Below, in pieces: positions 6,205 through 10,615 of a stretch of DNA of 10,615 nt; position 1 is the stretch's first letter; each line of letters starts with the position of its first letter. Under the pieces are notes generated by a model, which saw only the letters and a list, made by a program, of their open reading frames with translations, ran no database searches and was not told where the DNA came from. The stretch spans positions 1-10,615 of the forward strand of contig NZ_JOCX01000053.1 of the NCBI RefSeq assembly GCF_000717915.1, given 5' to 3'. The DNA comes from Streptomyces sp. NRRL S-244. GTDB lineage: Bacteria; Actinomycetota; Actinomycetes; Streptomycetales; Streptomycetaceae. Made by a program: the position numbers and the translations under genes.

Positions 6205-7601
6205 CACCCCCCACCACCCCCGACGACCCTGCCCGCCCCGACGCGGCCGGCTCCCGCCGCCCGGCGGAGCCGGCGGACGCCGGGGTGGCCGGGGCGACCG
6301 GTGTGACCGGGGTCGTGAGCGCGACCGCGGCAGGCGGGGACGGTGACGGTCAGCACGCCACCGGGGGTGGCGCGGGTACGGCCAGGACCCGCCGGCCCGC
6401 GGACGGAGACGTGACGCCGGGCGGGCCCGGGAGGGCCGGGGCGGGTGGTCCCGGGTCGGGGCCGACGTACAAGACGAGCAGGGTGCACCGGCTGGCGGCT
6501 CCGCAGGCCCGTCGGGGCAACGCCCTCCATGCGGGGGCGTGGTGGCTCTGGGCCCTCGGGCTCGCCACCGCGGCCTCGCGCACCACCAATCCGCTGCTCC
6601 TCGGCCTGATCATCGGCGTGGCCGGCTACGTCGTGGCCGCCCGCCGGACCGCCGCCCCCTGGGCCCGCTCCTACGGCGCGTTCCTCAAGCTCGGCCTCTT
6701 CGTCATCGGGCTGCGGCTCCTGTTCTCGGTGCTGCTCGGCTCCCCGATCCCCGGCGCGCACGTCCTGTTCACCCTCCCCCAGGTGCCGCTGCCCGCCTGG
6801 GCGGCCCAGGGGATCCGCCTCGGCGGCCGCGTCACCGCCGAGCAGCTCGTCTTCGCCTTCTACGACGGCGCCAAGCTGGCCGCCCTCCTCGTCTGCGTCG
6901 GCGCTGCGAACGCCCTCGCCAACCCGGCCCGGCTGCTGAAGTCCCTCCCGGCCGCCCTCTACGAGGCCGGCGTCGCCGTCGTCGTCGCCATGACCTTCGC
7001 GCCGAACATGGTCGCCGACGTCGCCCGCCTGCGGACCGCCCGCCGCCTGCGCGGCCGCCCCACCGGCGGCATCAAGGCCATCCTCCAGATCGGCCTGCCC
7101 GTCCTGGAGGGCGCGCTGGAGCGCTCGGTCGCCGTCGCCGCCTCGATGGACGCGCGCGGCTACGGCCGCACGGCGCAGGTCCCGCCCGCCGTCCGGCACA
7201 CCACCAACGCCCTCACCCTCGGCGGCCTGCTCGGCATGTGCGCCGGCACGTACGGACTGCTCGCCGCCGAGGGCGCCGCGTACGGGCTGCCGGTCCTCGT
7301 GATCGGCCTCGGCCTGGCGCTCGGGGGCCTGCGTCTGGGCGGGCGGCGCAGCATCCGGACCCGCTACCGGCCCGACCGCTGGGGGTGGCGGGCGTGGCTG
7401 GTGGCCGGATCGGGCGCGGCCGTCGCCGCCGTCCTGATCCGTGCCGGGTCCGTCGACCCGGGCGCGCTGCAGCCCGGCGTCGTCCCCCTGGTCGCCCCGA
7501 CGCTCCCGCTGTGGCCGGCGGCCGGGATCCTGATCGGCCTGCTCCCGGCGTTCGTGGCGCCCGTACCGTCCACCACACTTCCGGAGGAAACACCCCAGTG
7601 A
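6201..7601 (+). CDS. ecfT: ECF transporter transmembrane coupling protein EcfT (CbiQ-like)
   Basis: 466 aa. EcfT is the membrane scaffold of an energy-coupling factor importer and transmits ATPase movement to the S component. Helices appear at about 113-126, 131-147, 160-180, 222-242, 254-270, 340-376, 398-414 and 430-452. The two cytoplasmic coupling motifs are present: ARRLRG (280-285) and DARGYG (317-322), which insert into grooves on the ATPases. Residues 1-105 form a Gly/Ala/Pro-rich, probably disordered N-terminal extension not needed for the fold. A later start (for example GTG at 6483) cannot be excluded, but the ATGA overlap with the previous stop favours 6201. It ends with a GTGA overlap with the ATPase gene, whose GGAGG site (7583-7587) lies inside this gene. 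Confidence 0.9.
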   Translation: MTPPTTPDDPARPDAAGSRRPAEPADAGVAGATGVTGVVSATAAGGDGDGQHATGGGAGTARTRRPADGDVTPGGPGRAGAGGPGSGPTYKTSRVHRLAAPQARRGNALHAGAWWLWALGLATAASRTTNPLLLGLIIGVAGYVVAARRTAAPWARSYGAFLKLGLFVIGLRLLFSVLLGSPIPGAHVLFTLPQVPLPAWAAQGIRLGGRVTAEQLVFAFYDGAKLAALLVCVGAANALANPARLLKSLPAALYEAGVAVVVAMTFAPNMVADVARLRTARRLRGRPTGGIKAILQIGLPVLEGALERSVAVAASMDARGYGRTAQVPPAVRHTTNALTLGGLLGMCAGTYGLLAAEGAAYGLPVLVIGLGLALGGLRLGGRRSIRTRYRPDRWGWRAWLVAGSGAAVAAVLIRAGSVDPGALQPGVVPLVAPTLPLWPAAGILIGLLPAFVAPVPSTTLPEETPQ

Positions 7602-9565
7602 TCCGCTTCGAGCAGGTGTCGGTCACGTACGACGGCGCCGCGCAGCCCACCCTCCGCGATGCCGATCTGGTGATCCCGGAGGGCGAGCTCACGCTCCTGG
7701 TCGGCCCGTCGGGCGTCGGCAAGTCCACGCTCCTCGGTGCCGTCTCCGGCCTGGTCCCGCATTTCACCGGGGGCACGCTGCGGGGCCGCGTCACCGTCGC
7801 CGGCCGCGACACCCGCACGCACAAGCCGCGCGAGCTCGCCGATGTGGTGGGCACGGTCGGCCAGGACCCGCTCGCCCACTTCGTGACGGACGTGGTCGAG
7901 GACGAGCTCGCGTACGGCATGGAGTCCCTGGGGCTGGCGCCGGCCGTCATGCGCCGCCGGGTCGAGGAGACCCTGGACCTGCTCGGCCTGAACGAACTGC
8001 GCGACCGCCCCATCGCCACCCTCTCCGGTGGCCAGCAGCAGCGGGTCGCGATCGGCTCGGTCCTGACCCCGCACCCGAAGGTCCTGGTCCTGGACGAGCC
8101 CACCTCGGCGCTGGACCCGGCCGCCGCCGAGGAGGTGCTCGCGGTCCTCCAGCGCCTCGTGCACGACCTGGGCACGACGGTCCTGCTGGCGGAACACCGC
8201 CTGGAGCGGGTGGTCCAGTACGCGGACCGGGTCCTCCTCCTCCCGTCCCCGGGCGCGGCGCCGGTCCTCGGCAGCCCGTCCTCGATCATGGCCGTCTCCC
8301 CGGTCCACCCGCCGGTGGTGGCCCTGGGCCGCCTGGCGGGCTGGTCGCCCCTGCCCCTCTCGATCCGAGATGCCCGCCGCCAGTCGGCTCCGCTCCTGTC
8401 CCGCCTGTCGCACCAGCCCCTGCCCCTGCCCCTCGCGCCGTCCGGCGCCGCGCCGGTGTTCGACGAGGCGCGGGGGGCAGGCGGCAACACCCCCGCCGCC
8501 GCCTCCCACCGGCCCGCCCCGGCCCCGCCGGCGCTTGAGGCGCGGGGTCCGGGGCGGAGCCCCAGGATCGGGAAGGGGCGGGGTGGGGAGGAAGCCCCGC
8601 GCAGCGGCCCCGGCCCCGGCCGCCTGGCCCGCCTGCTCCGCCGGAGCGGGCCGACCCCCGGCCCCGCCGTCGCGAGCGGCACCGGGACCGGGACCGGAAC
8701 CGGCACGCGCGGCGGCGGTGGCGACGCGGAGCCCGTGGCGCGGGTCACTGGCCTCTCGCTGCGCCGCGGCCGCGCCGAAGTCCTCCACGGCATCGACCTC
8801 TCCGTCGCGCCCGGCGAGACCATCGCCCTCATGGGCCGCAACGGCGCCGGCAAGTCCACCCTCCTCGCCACGCTCATCGGCACGCTCGCCCCCACCACCG
8901 GCACCGTGACCGTCCGCGGCCGCACCCCCCACCGCACCGCCCCGCAGGAGATGGTCCGCCGCGTCGGCCTCGTCCCGCAGGAGCCCCGCGACCTCCTCTA
9001 CGCCGAGACCGTGGCCGCCGAGTGCTCCGCCGCCGACTCCGACGCCGGCGCGGCCCCCGGCACCTGCCGGGATCTCGTCTCCGCCCTGCTCCCCGACGTC
9101 CCCGACGACACCCACCCCCGGGACCTCTCCGAGGGTCAGCGCCTGGCCCTGGCCCTGGCGCTCGTACTCACCGGCCGGCCCGCCCTGCTCCTGCTCGACG
9201 AGCCGACCCGCGGTCTGGACTACGCGGCCAAGGCCCGTCTGATCGAGATCCTGCGGGCGCTGGCCGCCGACGGACACGCCATCGTCCTGGCCACCCACGA
9301 CGTGGAACTCGCCGCCGAGCTGGCCCACCGGGTCGTGATCCTGGCCGGCGGCGAGATCGTCGCGGACGGCCCGACCGCCGAGGTCGTCGTCTCGTCCCCG
9401 GCCTTCGCACCGCAGGTGGCCAAGATCCTGGCCCCGGCCCCCTGGCTCACGGTGACCCAGGTGGCAAAAGCCCTGGCCGGGCCCCCGGCCGACGACGAGT
9501 CCCCAGCCCAAGGCGGACCGCAGGCCGGAGCCGAACCGCAGGCCGAGGGCGAGGCCACACCATGA
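7598..9565 (+). CDS. ecfA: Fused double ABC ATPase of an ECF importer (EcfA-EcfA')
   Basis: 655 aa, two complete nucleotide-binding domains in one chain; they power import by binding EcfT. Domain 1 (about 1-225): Walker A GPSGVGKST (36-44), Q-loop Q89, signature LSGGQ (142-146), Walker B VLVLDEP (162-168) and switch H200. Domain 2 (about 378-615): Walker A GRNGAGKST (413-421), Q461, signature LSEGQ (510-514, with Glu replacing the usual first Gly), Walker B LLLLDEP (530-536) and H567. Both sites look functional. An unusual Pro/Gly/Arg-rich linker of about 150 residues (226-377) joins them and contains a dispersed repeat and a (GT)5 run. GTG start 7598 follows GGAGG and overlaps the ecfT stop as GTGA. 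The acidic tail ends in an ATGA overlap with the S-component gene. Confidence 0.95.
   Translation: MIRFEQVSVTYDGAAQPTLRDADLVIPEGELTLLVGPSGVGKSTLLGAVSGLVPHFTGGTLRGRVTVAGRDTRTHKPRELADVVGTVGQDPLAHFVTDVVEDELAYGMESLGLAPAVMRRRVEETLDLLGLNELRDRPIATLSGGQQQRVAIGSVLTPHPKVLVLDEPTSALDPAAAEEVLAVLQRLVHDLGTTVLLAEHRLERVVQYADRVLLLPSPGAAPVLGSPSSIMAVSPVHPPVVALGRLAGWSPLPLSIRDARRQSAPLLSRLSHQPLPLPLAPSGAAPVFDEARGAGGNTPAAASHRPAPAPPALEARGPGRSPRIGKGRGGEEAPRSGPGPGRLARLLRRSGPTPGPAVASGTGTGTGTGTRGGGGDAEPVARVTGLSLRRGRAEVLHGIDLSVAPGETIALMGRNGAGKSTLLATLIGTLAPTTGTVTVRGRTPHRTAPQEMVRRVGLVPQEPRDLLYAETVAAECSAADSDAGAAPGTCRDLVSALLPDVPDDTHPRDLSEGQRLALALALVLTGRPALLLLDEPTRGLDYAAKARLIEILRALAADGHAIVLATHDVELAAELAHRVVILAGGEIVADGPTAEVVVSSPAFAPQVAKILAPAPWLTVTQVAKALAGPPADDESPAQGGPQAGAEPQAEGEATP
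8522..8608 (+). repeat. Dispersed streptomycete GC-rich repeat inside the EcfA linker
   Basis: The block beginning GCCCCGCCGGCGCTTGAGG and running through GGGGTCCGGGGCGGAGCCCC to GCCCCGCGCAGCGGC matches, from memory, a short palindromic repeat common between genes in Streptomyces. It contains a perfect GGGGC-GGA-GCCCC hairpin (8551-8563) and a run of G-quartets. Here it is translated in frame as PPALEARGPGRSPRIGKGRG and onward, with no stop codon, in the spacer between the two ATPase domains. The chosen limits give 87 bp, a multiple of three, but the exact ends are uncertain. Confidence 0.6.
8678..8707 (+). repeat. 6-bp microsatellite coding for (Gly-Thr)5
   Basis: Five near-identical GGNACC hexamers encode GTGTGTGTGT at residues 361-370, just before the second ATPase domain. 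Unit changes would alter linker length without shifting the frame. Confidence 0.65.
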
Positions 9566-10539
9566 CCCCGACCCGACCCGCCCGACCCGCCCGCCCCGTC
9601 CGCATCGGCCCCCGCGCCGCCGTCGCACTGCTCCTCGTCACCCTCATCGGCATCGCGGCCTTCGGCTGGCCCCTCCTCGCCGACCGCCAGTCCGGGCTCG
9701 CCCACTCCCAGGACGCCCCCTGGCTCTTCGCGGGGCTGCTCCCCCTCCTCGTCGCCGTGGTCGTCGCGACCATCGCCGACCAGGGCATGGACGCCAAGGC
9801 GGTGGCGATGCTCGGCGTGCTCGCCGCGGTCGGGGCGGCCCTGCGGCCCCTGGGCGCGGGCACGGCCGGCTTGGAGCCGATGTTCTTCCTGATGGTGCTC
9901 AGCGGCCGCGTCCTCGGCCCCGGCTTCGGCTTCGTCCTCGGCTCGGTCACGATGTTCGCCTCCGCCCTGCTCACGGGCGGGGTCGGGCCGTGGATGCCGT
10001 TCCAGATGCTGGCGATGGGCTGGTTCTCGCTGGGCGCCGGGCTGCTGCCCGGCGCGATGGGGGTCCCCCCTGCTCGAGCGAAGCCGAGAGCTTGGGAGAA
10101 GCTCCGGGGCCGGGCGGAGCTGCTGATGCTGGCGGCGTACGGGTTCGTCGGCTCGTTCGCGTACGGCACGATCATGAACCTGCAGGGCTGGGTGCTCCTG
10201 CAGGGCATGGGCCAGGGCATCTCGTTCCACCCGGGCGATCCGGTCCCCGCGAACCTGGCGCGCTTCGCCGCGTACTGCGTGGCGACCTCGCTGGGCTGGG
10301 ACCTGGGGCGGGCCGTGCTGACCGTCGTACTGACCCTCACGATCGGCGGCACGCTGCTGAGGGCGTTGCGGCGGGCGGTGCGGAAAGCGGCGTTCGAGGT
10401 GCCCGTTTCCTTCGGTTCGCGTGGAAAGTGGCCCGGCACACACACCATTTCGTGTAGCGAACCCCCACACACCGTGACATCCGGGGCCCCGCCCGGTGAC
10501 CCGCCCCACAGGACCCACATCACATACGACACGGACTAG
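9562..10539 (+). CDS. ECF transporter substrate-binding S component, predicted corrinoid-specific
   Basis: 325 aa integral membrane protein that binds the vitamin and docks on EcfT. Helices at about 18-40, 54-72, 78-95, 104-117, 122-138, 145-163, 186-205 and 250-266. GFGFVLGSVTMFASALL (121-137) and GPWMPFQM (142-149) are typical of an S-component group found with dedicated EcfA-EcfT genes. The start is set by ATGA overlap with the ATPase stop. Two oddities: residues 166-180 (MGVPPARAKPRAWEK) are encoded by a dispersed repeat, and the C-terminal 44 residues (282-325) have far more A/T-ending codons (12 of 44) than the near all-GC3 body and look like translated non-coding DNA. Cobalamin or a precursor as substrate is inferred from the riboswitch. 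Confidence 0.88.
   Translation: MTPTRPARPARPVRIGPRAAVALLLVTLIGIAAFGWPLLADRQSGLAHSQDAPWLFAGLLPLLVAVVVATIADQGMDAKAVAMLGVLAAVGAALRPLGAGTAGLEPMFFLMVLSGRVLGPGFGFVLGSVTMFASALLTGGVGPWMPFQMLAMGWFSLGAGLLPGAMGVPPARAKPRAWEKLRGRAELLMLAAYGFVGSFAYGTIMNLQGWVLLQGMGQGISFHPGDPVPANLARFAAYCVATSLGWDLGRAVLTVVLTLTIGGTLLRALRRAVRKAAFEVPVSFGSRGKWPGTHTISCSEPPHTVTSGAPPGDPPHRTHITYDTD
10057..10101 (+). repeat. Dispersed streptomycete palindromic repeat inside the S-component gene
   Basis: ATGGGGGTCCCCCC then TGCTCGAGCGAAGCCGAGAG and CTTGGGAGAAG match, from memory, a short intergenic repeat common in Streptomyces. It can fold through GCTCG with CGAGAGC and CCCC with GGGA. It occupies exactly 45 bp (15 codons) in frame between LLPGA and LRGRAELL, in a predicted loop. 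Removing it would rejoin two membrane segments by a short natural-looking loop. Confidence 0.65.
10414..10463 (+). repeat. Inverted repeat in the 3' end of the S-component ORF
   Basis: GGTTCGC (10414-10420) is a perfect inverted copy of GCGAACC (10457-10463), separated by 36 nt. It falls in the compositionally odd tail of the reading frame. It could be the remains of a former 3' terminator region or an upstream element of a gene beyond the window. Confidence 0.35.
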
Positions 10540-10615
10540 TAGCCCCCACCACCCCCCACCCCCACCCCAAAACCCCGCCCCCACCTGCACGGACACCACC
10601 CCGACCCACCCCGGC
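10540..10615. other. C-rich low-complexity intergenic DNA
   Basis: The last 76 bases after the S-component stop are almost only C with A (runs of CCCCCACC type). I see no coding region, promoter or hairpin terminator; a C-rich, G-poor RNA is of the kind Rho factor loads on, which would be one way to end the operon. Confidence 0.4.

Noticed and set aside
6539..7597. Upstream in-frame extension of the ATPase gene to 6539
   Set aside because: It overlaps ecfT, encodes Arg/Pro-rich nonsense, and a GTG with GGAGG stands directly before the first ABC domain at 7598.
8522..8608. A CRISPR repeat or transposon end
   Set aside because: There is a single copy in the window, with no spacer array and no transposase. 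It resembles a dispersed palindromic repeat only.
7213..9628. Long minus-strand reading frames opposite the ATPase gene (up to 754 residues)
   Set aside because: The sense frame has all ABC motifs. The antisense products are Arg/Gly-rich low-complexity shadows.

Overview
The window looks like chromosomal DNA of Streptomyces or a close relative. It has very high GC, near-total G/C at third codon positions, GTG and ATG starts, overlapping operon genes, and short GC-rich repeats that I recall as dispersed intergenic elements of streptomycete genomes. No IS element, phage gene, tRNA, rRNA or CRISPR array is visible.

Layout. (a) Positions 1-221 hold no gene but contain a long imperfect palindrome (17-165). 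(b) The minus strand carries an unrecognised small exported protein (222-746), a G-rich tract with a perfect G-quadruplex motif, a [3Fe-4S]-type ferredoxin (905-1138) and an NAD(P)-dependent aldehyde dehydrogenase (1144-2607). The last two are coupled. (c) A 219-bp divergent region (2608-2826) has two sites resembling the mycobacterial KstR operator, one near each divergent start. (d) A metallo-beta-lactamase-fold hydrolase with a Pro/Gln repeat at its N-terminus (2827-3966). (e) A cobalamin riboswitch (about 4030-4155) with a plausible expression platform that hides the ribosome-binding site. (f) A tightly coupled five-gene plus-strand operon (4277-10539): a secreted, membrane-anchored alpha/alpha-barrel protein, a small secreted, membrane-anchored protein, EcfT, a fused double ABC ATPase (EcfA-EcfA') and an ECF S component. 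Every junction overlaps by 1 or 4 nt.

The operon is the most interesting part. A B12 riboswitch drives a complete ECF importer preceded by two surface proteins. The first has prenyltransferase/terpene-cyclase-type repeats, the fold used by the cobalamin-binding alpha domain of animal intrinsic factor and transcobalamin. The second shows motifs resembling the DUF4430 beta domain of those proteins, apparently in swapped order. My hypothesis is a bacterial surface corrinoid-capture complex that works like a two-chain transcobalamin and hands its ligand to the ECF importer. The fold and ligand assignments are inference.

Two different dispersed streptomycete repeats appear to sit in frame inside operon genes, one in the linker of the fused ATPase and one in a loop of the S component. 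The C-terminal tail of the S component looks like former non-coding DNA that is now translated.
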